Below, in pieces: positions 35,346-45,033 of a DNA stretch of 64,000 bases. Origin of the DNA: Phaeobacter gallaeciensis. GTDB taxonomy: Bacteria; Pseudomonadota; Alphaproteobacteria; Rhodobacterales; Rhodobacteraceae. The position numbers were made by a program, and so were the translations under genes. Position 1 is the first letter of the stretch. The number at the start of each line of letters is the position of its first letter. The notes below the pieces were generated by a model. That model saw only the letters and a program-made list of their open reading frames with translations, was not told where the DNA came from and did not search any database. The stretch covers positions 1,733,501 through 1,797,500 of the forward strand of contig NZ_CP015124.1 in assembly GCF_001678945.1 (NCBI RefSeq), given 5' to 3'.

Positions 35346-36497
35346 ATGACACGGCAGGACAGGTTTTATGAACAGCTCCCCAAACACGGAGCCTTCTCGG
35401 CCCTGGCCCGTCCAGAGGTCTTTGTCCCGCTACCGCAGCACTGGGTGGTATGCTGCACCGACATCGTAGCCTCTACCGACCTGATTGCCGCCGGGGAATA
35501 CAAGACCGTCAACATGGTGGGCGCCTCGGTCATTGCCGCCATGATGAACACACTCGGCGATACCGCCTTTCCCTATAGTTTCGGTGGCGACGGGGCATCC
35601 TTTGCGGTCGCTCCTGAGCACGCGGGCACCGCGCGCGAAACTCTGGCGCGGCTGCGGGATTGGGTCAGAGATGAATTCGGCATCACCCTGCGGGCGGCAC
35701 AGATGCCGATCGAACGGATCCGCGCCGAGGGGTTGAACGTGACCGTTGCCCGCTATGCAGTGTCCGAGGATGCAGATTACGCGATGTTCTCGGGCGGGGG
35801 TCTGGCCTGGGCCGAACAGCAGATGAAGGCGGGTGCCTACAGCATCGGCGCGGCAGAGACGGAGGAACCTCCGGACCTGACCGGCCTTTCCTGCCGCTGG
35901 AGCAATACGCCCGCCCGCAACGGGCTGATTATGTCGCTGGTTGTCCTGCCCGTTGCAGGCACCGGACCGCATCAGTTTTCACAGATTGCATCCGAACTGC
36001 TGGAGCTGACGGCACAACTGGACCGCAGCGGACACCCGGTCCCGGTCAGCGGCCCCGCTCTGAAGTTTCCGCCGCCCGGGCTGATGATCGAAGCGCGTCT
36101 TTCGCGGGGCTATATCCCGCTGTCCTTGCGCGCCCTGTGGCTGACCGCAGGGTCCGCCATTGCAAGGTTTCTGTTCGGGCGTGGCAAACCAACCGGCAGT
36201 TTTGATCCCGATCACTATCTGTCCGTGCTCAGCGCCAACTCTGACTTCCGAAAATTCGATGACGGGCTGAAGATGACCGTCGATTGTAGCCCTGCCGTGC
36301 GGGACCGGGTTCTGGACCTGTTGGAGAGAACACAACAGGCCGGGCAGATTCGCTTCGGCCTGCACGAACAGGACGCAGCCATGGTGACCTGTATCGTGCC
36401 CTCTGCCATGCGGGATGATCATGTGCATTTCGTCGATGGGGCTTCGGGCGGCTACACCCAAGCCGCCGCTGACCTGCAACGCCGGACCCAGTCCTGA
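35346..36497 (+). CDS. DUF3095 family protein, cyclase-like
   Basis: This 383-residue protein matches the DUF3095 pattern. The first 100 residues resemble a divergent class III nucleotidyl cyclase: a metal-binding-type aspartate at D39 in CTDIVASTDL and FGGDGASF at 79-86. The second half (about 200-370), including GLSCRWSNTPARNG, is specific to DUF3095. No membrane segment is seen. ATG 35346 is chosen for AAGG eight bases upstream; the frame stays open to 34914, mostly across the divergent MFS gene. Whether it makes a cyclic nucleotide is unknown. Confidence 0.75.
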   Translation: MTRQDRFYEQLPKHGAFSALARPEVFVPLPQHWVVCCTDIVASTDLIAAGEYKTVNMVGASVIAAMMNTLGDTAFPYSFGGDGASFAVAPEHAGTARETLARLRDWVRDEFGITLRAAQMPIERIRAEGLNVTVARYAVSEDADYAMFSGGGLAWAEQQMKAGAYSIGAAETEEPPDLTGLSCRWSNTPARNGLIMSLVVLPVAGTGPHQFSQIASELLELTAQLDRSGHPVPVSGPALKFPPPGLMIEARLSRGYIPLSLRALWLTAGSAIARFLFGRGKPTGSFDPDHYLSVLSANSDFRKFDDGLKMTVDCSPAVRDRVLDLLERTQQAGQIRFGLHEQDAAMVTCIVPSAMRDDHVHFVDGASGGYTQAAADLQRRTQS

Positions 36498-36537
36498 ACC
36501 GGCTCTGGCCTGAGCTTACCCCCCATGTGAGTCCCGT

Positions 36538-37188
36538 TCAGACCTGTTGGAATGCTCCAGTTTTGGGATCATAGCATTCCAGACCACCTTCACCGATGTC
36601 CGTCCACAGACCATGCAGGCTGAGCGAGCCTTCGGAGACCGCCTCTTCGATGAAGGGAAAGGTCATCAGATTCTCAAGCGATGCGACAACCGCCTGACGC
36701 TCGAACTGGCGCGCCTGATTCTCTGCATCGTCGATGTCTTCGACCAAAGTGAACTTCGGCTTCAGGATGTCCATCCAGCGACCGACGAAACTTTCCTTCG
36801 CCTCCAACCCGGGCGCGTGGCCCTTACACATATCGATACAGCCTTGCACGCCTCCGCATTGGGAATGACCCAGCACGATCAGATGCGCCACCTTCAGTAC
36901 CGTAACCGCGTATTCGATCGTGGCACTGGTGCCGTGGTGGTCGCCATCGGGTGCATAGGGCGGCACCAGATTCGCGATATTGCGATGAATAAAGAACTCA
37001 CCCTGGTCCGCGCCAAAGATCGAGGTGACGTGAACGCGGCTGTCGCAGCAGGAAATCACCATCGCGCGCGGGCGCTGCCCTTCGGAAGCCAGACGCCGGT
37101 ACCAGCCCTGGTTTTCCTGATAAGCCGTCGCTTTCCAGCCGTGGTAACGCGTCACGAGATAGCTCGGCAGAGGCTTGGCGTATTGCAT
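36538..37188 (-). CDS. Beta-class carbonic anhydrase
   Basis: This 216-residue zinc enzyme interconverts CO2 and bicarbonate. Zinc ligands and the Asp/Arg dyad are visible: C47-x-D49-S-R51 (ISCCDSRV), H108 and C111 (GHSQCGG). Length and motifs match the plant-type beta class. ATG 37188 is preferred: AGGGA lies nine bases upstream, whereas ATG 37197 abuts it. The frame is open to 37371 but lacks family sequence there. It is divergent from a small Hpt-like gene. Confidence 0.9.
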   Translation of the reverse strand: MQYAKPLPSYLVTRYHGWKATAYQENQGWYRRLASEGQRPRAMVISCCDSRVHVTSIFGADQGEFFIHRNIANLVPPYAPDGDHHGTSATIEYAVTVLKVAHLIVLGHSQCGGVQGCIDMCKGHAPGLEAKESFVGRWMDILKPKFTLVEDIDDAENQARQFERQAVVASLENLMTFPFIEEAVSEGSLSLHGLWTDIGEGGLECYDPKTGAFQQV

Positions 37189-37335
37189 ATGGTGCATTCC
37201 CTGATTTGAACCCTGACAGGGGTGATAGCCTGCATTGTCAGCAAATTCGAGAGATTCCAGCATCAGCCTGGAAACCTTTTGACAACTCTTGAGGGTCAAA
37301 TTGGTCATCGTGCCGTGGGGGCATAGTGAACTGGG

Positions 37336-37725
37336 GTGAATGTGGTGACCAATATACTCACTGTCATGCATAAGGAAAACGTGCGTCTGGATCCGGGAAA
37401 ACTTTCCGAGCTGTATTCACAGCTGGGCGAAACCGGAGCCGAGGACGTTGTTTGCCGTGCAATTGAAGAACTGGCGGTCCGCCTTTCGCATTGCGAACGC
37501 TTGTGGCGTCAGAATGATATGGAAAATCTGCGCAAGAACGCGCGCTCACTGATCGCGATTTCGGATCAGATCGGCATGACCGCGATGGCGGCCATCGCCG
37601 GCGATGTGACCGACGCCGTCGACAGCAAGGATTCGCCGGCCATTGCGGCAACGGTGTTCCGCCTGCTGCGCGTTGGCGAAAGATCCCTGACCGCAGTCTG
37701 GGAACAGCAGGACCTCTCTATCTGA
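37336..37725 (+). CDS. Small Hpt-like helical protein without the phospho-accepting histidine
   Basis: The 129-residue product is all-helical. The segment RKNARSLIAISDQIGMTAMAA follows the spacing of histidine phosphotransfer domains (aHxLKGxxxxxG), but arginine stands where the histidine should be (R70 from GTG 37336, R60 from ATG 37366). Neither start has a clear ribosome site, so the N-terminus is uncertain. It is divergent from carbonic anhydrase and precedes leucyl aminopeptidase by 124 bases. It could be a pseudo-Hpt that binds a response regulator; this is inference from pattern only. Confidence 0.55.
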   Translation: MNVVTNILTVMHKENVRLDPGKLSELYSQLGETGAEDVVCRAIEELAVRLSHCERLWRQNDMENLRKNARSLIAISDQIGMTAMAAIAGDVTDAVDSKDSPAIAATVFRLLRVGERSLTAVWEQQDLSI

Positions 37726-37849
37726 ATCCGACACGACCAGAACCCAAATCCGAAATCCTACCCACAGGCTGTATTCACGCAGGGCTTGCAGGCAACGCGG
37801 TGACGGATACTCTGACGGCTGAATAAGCCCCCATGACCGGAGTATCCCG

Positions 37850-39249
<1,400 letters not shown>

Positions 39250-39253
<4 letters not shown>

Positions 39254-40020
39254 GCGGCCCCGTGATGGACACCGCTGCGCAGGAGCGCGCGCGAATCGCC
39301 CTTCCGGTTGTCGATGTTCTGCGACGTCCCGATGGCCCGCGCGACCGGCAGTTTCTTTATGGGGCGCCGGTCTTGATTCTCAGCTCACAGGATGGCTGGG
39401 CGCAGATCCGGGCCGAGAAGGATGGATATACCGGCTATGTCCCGGTGGCGGCCCTGACCGCTCCGCTGGAAGCAACCCATTGGGTCAGCGCCCCGGCGAC
39501 CCATGCCTATGCGCAAGGTGATTTCAAATCGGCGGACCAATGCAGCCTCAGCTTTGGCAGCCTGCTGCGGGTCAGCGAGACCTCCGGGCGTTTCGCGGCA
39601 ACTGAACTGGGGCATGTCCCCGCCACGCATCTGATGCCCATCGGCAGCCTGATGCAGGATCCGGTCACGGTGGCCGAAGGGTTCCTTGGCACGCCCTACC
39701 TCTGGGGCGGCGACAGCCGCTTTGGCATCGACTGTTCCGGGCTGGTGCAAGCCGCGCTGATGGCCTGCGGCATTGCGTGCCCCGGCGACAGCGGCCCGCA
39801 AGAGCGGGATCTGGGCCGCGCCCTGCCCGAAGGCAGCACCTATATGCGCGGTGATCTGTTGTTCTGGAAAGGCCATGTTGCCCTGGTGCGCGACGGCGAG
39901 AGCATCATCCACGCCAATGCCCATGACATGGCCGTGGCGATCGAACCCCTGCAGGCCGCGATCACCCGGATCGCCGAACAGGGCGATGGCCCCGTCACTG
40001 CGCACAAACGTTTATCCTGA
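39250..40020 (+). CDS. NlpC/P60 family peptidase with N-terminal SH3-like domains
   Basis: This 256-residue protein has two bacterial SH3-like segments (about 20-75 and 80-130) and a C-terminal NlpC/P60 domain with the triad C162 (IDCSGLVQ), H209 (KGHVAL) and H221 (IIHANAH). It matches dipeptidyl-peptidase VI-type gamma-D-glutamyl-diamino acid endopeptidases that cut murein peptides. No signal peptide is seen, so it probably acts in the cytosol on recycled peptides. It overlaps the aminopeptidase gene by four bases. Confidence 0.85.
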
Positions 40021-40056
40021 AAAGGAGCCTCCTGGTTTGGGGGGCCGGTAAAAGGC

Positions 40057-40401
40057 TCAGTCGACGGCGCGGATCAGCTTGCGCTCCAGCACCCGCAGCA
40101 CGGTTTTCAGATCGTGCCCGCGCTTCAGGATCTGGCCGTCGATGCCCACCACCGAATACTGCCCTTGACGGTTGCGCAGCTTGGGGCGTTTTTCGATCCG
40201 GTAGAGCGGGTGTTCAGCGGTGCGCCGGAACACCGAAAAGACGGCGCATTCCCGCAGCGAGGAAATCCCGTAGTCCCGCCACTCCCCCGCAGCGACCATG
40301 CGACCGTAAAGGGAAAGGATCACCGACAGTTCCTTGCGGTCGAATGAAACCTGTTCTGGGATGCCAGCCCCGGGGAATGACGCCGTGTTTTGAAAGCTCA
40401 T
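40057..40401 (-). CDS. DUF2794 family protein
   Basis: This 114-residue protein matches DUF2794, a family of unknown function common in alphaproteobacteria: FDRKELSVILSLYGRMVAAGEWRDY near 20-44, then RRTAEHPLYRIEKRP. No signal or membrane segment. It is the last gene of a minus-strand group and starts 31 bases after the frameshifted YqfO-like gene. It faces the NlpC/P60 gene tail to tail. Confidence 0.82.
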   Translation of the reverse strand: MSFQNTASFPGAGIPEQVSFDRKELSVILSLYGRMVAAGEWRDYGISSLRECAVFSVFRRTAEHPLYRIEKRPKLRNRQGQYSVVGIDGQILKRGHDLKTVLRVLERKLIRAVD

Positions 40402-40432
40402 GATATCAGGTTCGCGTCAATCCGGGCGGGAA

Positions 40433-40916
40433 TCAAGCGGTTTCGGCGCGCACGCCCCCATCGCTGCGATGCACATCGGGCACCCAATCCGCATCCGCCC
40501 GGTTCCAGAACCGGTTGGGATTGCCTTCGTCCTGTCCGCGGATATGCAGGGTGCGGCTGGCCGCAAGCAGCTGGATCACCGGCTCTTCATAAGGGTGAAC
40601 GTCATAGATCGCCCGCAGCAGCGGATCGAGATCAGCACCAGTCTGCGGCACAAAGACCTGCACTTCGACGCAAGGCACCTCGACCGCCGCTCCGCTGGCT
40701 GGCCCGGTTGACCCCGCCCGGACGCGAGCGGAACTGCTGCACCCCCGTCGCGGTGGTGAACCCCACCTGATCATAATCGCCCCAGCGCAGCGGATCGCAG
40801 GAGATAATCGCATCCATCACCTTTGCGGCGTCACCCTTTGGCACCTGCACCAGCAGCCGGGTGCCGGTCTGAACGGTGTAGCGTTGATCCTGCCTGTCAG
40901 ATCTGGTTTCAGACAT
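40433..40916 (-). pseudogene. Frameshifted YqfO/NIF3-C-terminal-like (RtxA-type) gene
   Basis: Two overlapping frames together give one family member. The N-terminal part, from ATG 40916, runs through TGTRLLVQVP and GDYDQVGFTTATGVQQFR. The rest, in the next frame, holds VEVPCVEVQVFVP and YDVHPYEEPVIQL. Deleting one G from the GGGG run (plus-strand CCCC at 40712-40715) joins them as one continuous protein of about 160 residues. The ATG overlaps the ArsR stop by eight bases (ATGTCTGA), as for a live gene, so either a recent mutation or a sequence error is possible. Function of the family is unclear. Confidence 0.75.
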
Positions 40917-41655
40917 GGGGTCCTCCCCCACTCAGTTCCGTCGCGCTTCCGGACAACTCCAGCCCCAGGATCTGCTGCAGCGCCCTGCGGCCCGGCGCGG
41001 TGAGGGTCAGCCCCCGTTTGTGGTGGCGGCGCAGCATCCAGCCGCGCTCCAGCGCATGAGACAGCAGTTGCCGCCCCAGCGGTCCCGCCACATGCAGCCG
41101 CCGTTCGGTCCAGTCGAGACAGGGCCGGGCAAAGGGCTGGCGCATGCTGCGTTGCGGATCCGGCAGGGTGACCCCAAGCGGCGCCCACAGATCGGATGGG
41201 ACGGTATCGAACCCGCCATCCCGCTCCACCAGCATCCCCCGGCGCAATAAGGCCTGCGTCATCGCCACCGCCAGCGGCCCGGCCAGATGATCATAGCAGC
41301 TGCGCACCTCGGCCAGTCCACCCGCCTTGCGGCGCTGCGCCAGATACAGACTGTCGGCAGGGGCGATTGCGGCCAGCTGTTCCAGCGCCTGGGCAACCTC
41401 GACCCCGGACAGCCGGTGATAAACACAGCGGCCCCGTTTCTCCGCCACCACCAGCCCGGCCTCCTGCAACATCCGCAAATGCGCGGTCGCCGTCTGCGGC
41501 ATGATCCCGGCGGCTGCGGCAAGCTCTTTGTTGGTATAGGCCCGCCCCTCCATCAGCTCACACAGCATCCGGGTGCGGCTGGCATCGCCAATGGCCTGCC
41601 CCAGAATGTCAAAGCGCGGGGTCTGCGGGGGCTTATGCGGGTCTGGTTTGTTCAT
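40909..41655 (-). CDS. ArsR-family transcriptional regulator with long C-terminal domain
   Basis: This 248-residue regulator has an ArsR-type winged helix at about 15-100 (YTNKELAAAAGIMPQTATAHLRML) and a longer C-terminal part of about 140 residues including RGWMLRRHHKRGLTLTAPGRRAL. It lacks the classic CxCxxC metal site. It lies between imuB and the frameshifted gene on the same strand, with an eight-base overlap to the latter, and may regulate it. Effector unknown. Confidence 0.8.
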   Translation of the reverse strand: MNKPDPHKPPQTPRFDILGQAIGDASRTRMLCELMEGRAYTNKELAAAAGIMPQTATAHLRMLQEAGLVVAEKRGRCVYHRLSGVEVAQALEQLAAIAPADSLYLAQRRKAGGLAEVRSCYDHLAGPLAVAMTQALLRRGMLVERDGGFDTVPSDLWAPLGVTLPDPQRSMRQPFARPCLDWTERRLHVAGPLGRQLLSHALERGWMLRRHHKRGLTLTAPGRRALQQILGLELSGSATELSGGGPHV

Positions 41656-41742
41656 GTCATAACCCTAGGCGCTGCTGCCCCCGGCCCCAAGGACAAAGAC
41701 TTCGGCGCAGAGCGAAGGATCACCCCTGCAGGCCGGGCGCGT

Positions 41743-43464
41743 TCAGGCAAAGCTGCCTTGGCAGAACCAGCCCCGCGACAGCGCCGCGCCATGGGCAAAG
41801 AACACCCACAACCGGGCCCCGCAGGTGGTCACCACCACCCAGTAATCGCGCACTCCGCTGCGCCAGTTCGGATCCTCCAACCACCATTCCGGGGCGATGC
41901 GCTCGGGGCCTTCGGCGGTGGCCAGCTCCCAGTCGCGCCCGCGCCAACGGAACCGTTCGGGCACCTGGGGCACATCCGGGGCCATCACCAGTTCCGGGCG
42001 CCACAGCAACAAGGGGCGCGCATGGGGCGCCGCAGGCCAGTCCTGCGCAGGCTCTGACCAGGCGGCAGCCAGCACCTTGGCGGTTTTTTCCGGGATATGC
42101 GTCTCGACCGGGTGGCGCCGGGTGATCGCCTCCAGCCCGACCCGCGCGCCGATACGTCCGATCAGATCTTCCAGCGCCACGGTCTGCCCGCCCGCCTGCC
42201 GGGTTCTGGCGGCGGCAGTGGCCTCCAGATGACCGGCCTGGGTGCGGGCATGGATGGGTTCGGCCTGCATGGCCTCAAGACGCAGCATCTCGATGCCGAA
42301 CCCCGCGTCGATCTGCTCCAGCTTCATCGCCAGCAGCGGCCGGATGCGGTCCGGGTCCCGGCTGGGTCGCGCCAGACCGACGGTCACGATCTGGGCTGCC
42401 TGATCGACCCGGTGCGCCTCAAGCCGCAGCAGACGCGCGCCCTTGCCGCGTTCCTCAAGCAAGGCGCAAAGCCGGGGCAGCATTCGGTCGATCCCCGCCT
42501 GAAGATCCTCCACCAGGCCGATCGGCTCGGGCAGGGTCAGGCGCACCGCAAAACTGTCAGGCACCCCCGCCGGGGAGACCGGTTCCGGGGTACTGCCCAT
42601 GGCCTGATCAAGCCGCAGCACCAGCCCCCGGCCAAAGCGCCGCGCCAGACTGGCCCGGGGCTGATCCAGAAGATCGCCGATCTGCCGCAAGCCAAGTCGG
42701 CCCAGCTGCGCCACGGCTGATGCCTCCAGCCGCAGGGCCGCCACCGGCAGGGGCGCCAGCACCCGGTGCGCCTGCCCCACCGGCGCGATCCGTTCGGGCT
42801 GCTGCGACAGCTCGACCGCCTGCGGTGCCGCACCACCCCGGGTCCAGTGCCTGCGCCCCGCCTTGCCCGAAGGCGCCCCTTGCCCCGGCGCCGCCGGGCG
42901 TACAGATATGCGGGCTGCGCGGGCGCGGGTGGCGCGGGCCTCCTGATCGATGGCATCGCCGGACCGGTCCACCGGCAGCCCGGCCGCCTGCCCTGCATAG
43001 CGCGCCAGCGCCCAGGCCGCGCCCAGTGTATCGGCCAGCCCCATCCGCACCGTGATCCCCATGTCCGCGCAGTCCGCATCGATCTGCGTCAGCAGGGCCG
43101 CCTCGCCATCAAAAAGATGTGAACAGCCGGTCATGTCGAGATTGATTTCATCCGGGACCTGCGGCGCAACCCAGGGGCTGAACTTGCCCGCCCAGCGCCC
43201 AAGAGCCATCAAAAATGCCGTTTCCGCCGGAATATTGCGCTTACGAGTCAAGAGCGTAGCGCAAATGGCATGGGCATCACGCAGCGGCTGCCCAACAAAA
43301 AGCCCCTCGGCCTCGGCCGCCTCATTTAACGCAGAAATAACCTGTGTGTTGGAAAGTTCCTCCACAATGGCCAGAGGCCCGGCAAGACTGCCACGCCCCG
43401 CGCGCATCACACGCTCTGCTCCGAGACGCGGAAACCAGAGCGACAATATGCGGCGATGGGACAT
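41743..43464 (-). CDS. imuB: ImuB, Y-family DNA polymerase-like mutagenesis protein
   Basis: This 573-residue protein has a Y-family polymerase-like core (LWFPRLGAERV near 8-18, LIGQ-type palm segment EINLDMTGCSHLF near 120-132) and a long C-terminal tail, as in ImuB. ImuB proteins lack full catalytic acids and act as a scaffold that bridges the beta clamp, ImuA and DnaE2 in SOS mutagenesis. ATG 43464 (MSHRRIL) is chosen; the frame opens further but runs into the promoter. An exact LexA box lies 59 bases upstream. Neither imuA nor dnaE2 is next to it. Confidence 0.85.
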   Translation of the reverse strand: MSHRRILSLWFPRLGAERVMRAGRGSLAGPLAIVEELSNTQVISALNEAAEAEGLFVGQPLRDAHAICATLLTRKRNIPAETAFLMALGRWAGKFSPWVAPQVPDEINLDMTGCSHLFDGEAALLTQIDADCADMGITVRMGLADTLGAAWALARYAGQAAGLPVDRSGDAIDQEARATRARAARISVRPAAPGQGAPSGKAGRRHWTRGGAAPQAVELSQQPERIAPVGQAHRVLAPLPVAALRLEASAVAQLGRLGLRQIGDLLDQPRASLARRFGRGLVLRLDQAMGSTPEPVSPAGVPDSFAVRLTLPEPIGLVEDLQAGIDRMLPRLCALLEERGKGARLLRLEAHRVDQAAQIVTVGLARPSRDPDRIRPLLAMKLEQIDAGFGIEMLRLEAMQAEPIHARTQAGHLEATAAARTRQAGGQTVALEDLIGRIGARVGLEAITRRHPVETHIPEKTAKVLAAAWSEPAQDWPAAPHARPLLLWRPELVMAPDVPQVPERFRWRGRDWELATAEGPERIAPEWWLEDPNWRSGVRDYWVVVTTCGARLWVFFAHGAALSRGWFCQGSFA

Positions 43465-43522
43465 GACACGATCCGGTTTGATGGTCCAAAATTTTCGAAA
43501 ACAAGCAGTCGGCACCGCCTAT

Positions 43523-43537
43523 GTTCTACATTTGTTC
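43523..43537. promoter_or_regulatory. LexA (SOS) box
   Basis: GTTC at 43523-43526 and GTTC at 43534-43537 are separated by exactly seven bases (TACATTT). This is the direct-repeat SOS operator GTTC-N7-GTTC known for LexA of alphaproteobacteria. It lies between imuB and the divergent cytochrome gene, 59 bases from the imuB ATG, so imuB is predicted to be DNA-damage inducible. Confidence 0.85.
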
Positions 43538-43585
43538 CAATCATTCGATTCGGTCAATCCACCCCCACACACAGGAGCCGCGCTC

Positions 43586-44083
43586 ATGACGCATCCGCTC
43601 ATGCCCTCTGTCTCGCCGCGCGGCTTGCGCAGTATTCCTGTCCTTCTGGTGCTGGGTCTGGCCCTGGCAGGTGCGCAACTGGATGCAGCCGCACCGATCG
43701 CAGACAAGCACGTCAAGCGGCGGGTCGAGCTGATGGCTACCCAGAAAGCGGCCATTACCACGCTGGCTGACATGATGGCCGGGCGCACCAGCTTTAACGC
43801 CTCCAAGGCCAAGGCCGCCCGGCGCACGCTGGTGAAAACAACAGGCGACATCCGCAAACGGTTCAAGAAACCGCGCATGGATCCCAATTCACACGCCAAC
43901 CCGCTGATCTGGCAACAATGGGATGATTTCGAAACCCGGGCAGAGACCGCCAAGGATGCCGCCAAACAGCTGAACGCATATACCCTGAACGGACTGCTGC
44001 GGACGGTGCCGAGCATGGTGCAGGCTTGCCTCAGCTGCCACGAAACCTACCGGAATGCGCCCAACGATTTCATCACCCACTGA
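43586..44083 (+). CDS. Cytochrome c'/c556-type haem protein
   Basis: This 165-residue periplasmic protein has a signal peptide (about 1-35, hydrophobic VLLVLGLALAGA) and a single haem site C148-L-S-C151-H152 close to the C-terminus, the layout of cytochrome c'. A methionine in RRVELM near residue 50 could be the sixth ligand as in c556. It would be a four-helix bundle in the periplasm. ATG 43586 has AGGAG upstream. The shared promoter with imuB raises the question whether the SOS box affects it. A hairpin follows the stop. Confidence 0.85.
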   Translation: MTHPLMPSVSPRGLRSIPVLLVLGLALAGAQLDAAAPIADKHVKRRVELMATQKAAITTLADMMAGRTSFNASKAKAARRTLVKTTGDIRKRFKKPRMDPNSHANPLIWQQWDDFETRAETAKDAAKQLNAYTLNGLLRTVPSMVQACLSCHETYRNAPNDFITH

Positions 44084-44098
44084 GGGAGACGTGACACA

Positions 44099-44125
44099 GG
44101 AGGGCCGCCCAGAGGGCGGGCCTCC
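44099..44125 (+). terminator. Hairpin after the cytochrome gene
   Basis: GGAGGGCCGCCC at 44099-44110 pairs with GGGCGGGCCTCC at 44114-44125 with one mismatch and a three-base loop. No T-tract follows on either strand. It separates the cytochrome gene from the convergent TetR gene. Confidence 0.5.
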
Positions 44126-44185
44126 ATCAACGGCACTGCGCTGCGCCGGAGCAGGCGACACAGACTAAGGACAGGCTCGTCCTGG

Positions 44186-44803
44186 TCAGCCACCATAACG
44201 GGCCAAGAACAGCTCCACCGCCCCTGCGATCACCCGCTCGCGCTCTTCGGCCGAAAACTCGGTATCGATGTTGAAGATCAGACGCGGCACCAGATCGGCC
44301 CGGCACAATTCGGCAAACTGATCCGCGGCAAGGTCGAAATCCTCGATCTGCAATTCCCCCCGTGCAGCCGCGCCTTTCAGGTAATCGCGCAGCCGGGCCC
44401 TGACCACCATCGGCCCACTTTCATAGAACTGGCGCCCAAGATCCGGGAAGCGATCTGCCTCGGCCACGCAGATCCGGAACATGCGCAGGCCGAATTCCGA
44501 CAGGCTGACCGACAGGATGTGGCGCCCGGCAGCGCAAAGCACATCACGCGGTGTGCAGCAGGCCCCAGCCAGATCCATCGGCGCATCCGCCTGACGGGCG
44601 CATTCGTTGCGGGCAACTTCCATGAACAGCAGGCGCTTGTCGGGGAAATAGCTATAGAGCGTTGCCTTGGACACACCCGCAGCACGGGCGATATCGTCGA
44701 CGCTGGCGCCTTCAAAGCCATCGGCCATGAACACCTCGCGCGCGCCTTCCAGAACCTGGTCAAACTTGCGTCCGGTCCTGACAATGCTGGCTTGCTCATT
44801 CAT
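44186..44803 (-). CDS. TetR-family transcriptional regulator
   Basis: This 205-residue regulator has a TetR helix-turn-helix at about 15-60 (ASVDDIARAAGVSKATLYSYFPDKRLLF) and a C-terminal TetR_C domain of the AcrR kind. No adjacent target gene on the same strand is present; mbfA is divergent with about 230 bases between. The ligand is not predictable. Confidence 0.85.
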   Translation of the reverse strand: MNEQASIVRTGRKFDQVLEGAREVFMADGFEGASVDDIARAAGVSKATLYSYFPDKRLLFMEVARNECARQADAPMDLAGACCTPRDVLCAAGRHILSVSLSEFGLRMFRICVAEADRFPDLGRQFYESGPMVVRARLRDYLKGAAARGELQIEDFDLAADQFAELCRADLVPRLIFNIDTEFSAEERERVIAGAVELFLARYGG

Positions 44804-44920
44804 GACCGGTCCTCGTGGCGCTGGCGGGATGACCGGATCACTTTAGCCTACCCATCCGCTGTTCAACAACTCCCCAGTCATCAACACTCCAGCAGCACCC
44901 GGAACACCCGACGTCAAAGC

Positions 44921-45007
44921 ATGAGCAACAACGACAAATGCTGCACTCTGCCGCAGCGCGCCTCTGCCGATGGGTCTTGCGCTTTGTCCTCATGCCCATA
45001 TGGTTAG
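44921..45007 (+). CDS. Possible 28-residue cysteine-rich peptide
   Basis: ATG 44921 opens a short frame ending at TAG 45005-45007. The product has four cysteines (CC at 7-8, one at 20, one at 25) among 28 residues. The ribosome site is poor. Its last codons overlap the predicted mbfA promoter and Irr box, so it may be chance. It is listed because a metal-binding peptide would fit the iron context. Confidence 0.2.
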   Translation: MSNNDKCCTLPQRASADGSCALSSCPYG

Positions 45008-45018
45008 AACCATTCTAA
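45004..45018. promoter_or_regulatory. Irr-type iron control box upstream of mbfA
   Basis: TTAGAA at 45004-45009 and its exact inverse TTCTAA at 45013-45018 are separated by CCA. This is the palindrome described for Irr-binding iron control elements in alphaproteobacteria. TTGCGC at 44977-44982 and TATGGT at 44999-45004 form a plausible promoter, so the box covers the -10/start region. Irr bound there under low iron would block mbfA. Confidence 0.75.
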
Positions 45019-45033
45019 AAAGATGAGGCCCAA

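Noticed and set aside
40632-40931. 99-codon and 126-codon frames as two separate small genes
   Set aside because: They join into one family member after correcting a single base, so they are listed as one frameshifted gene.
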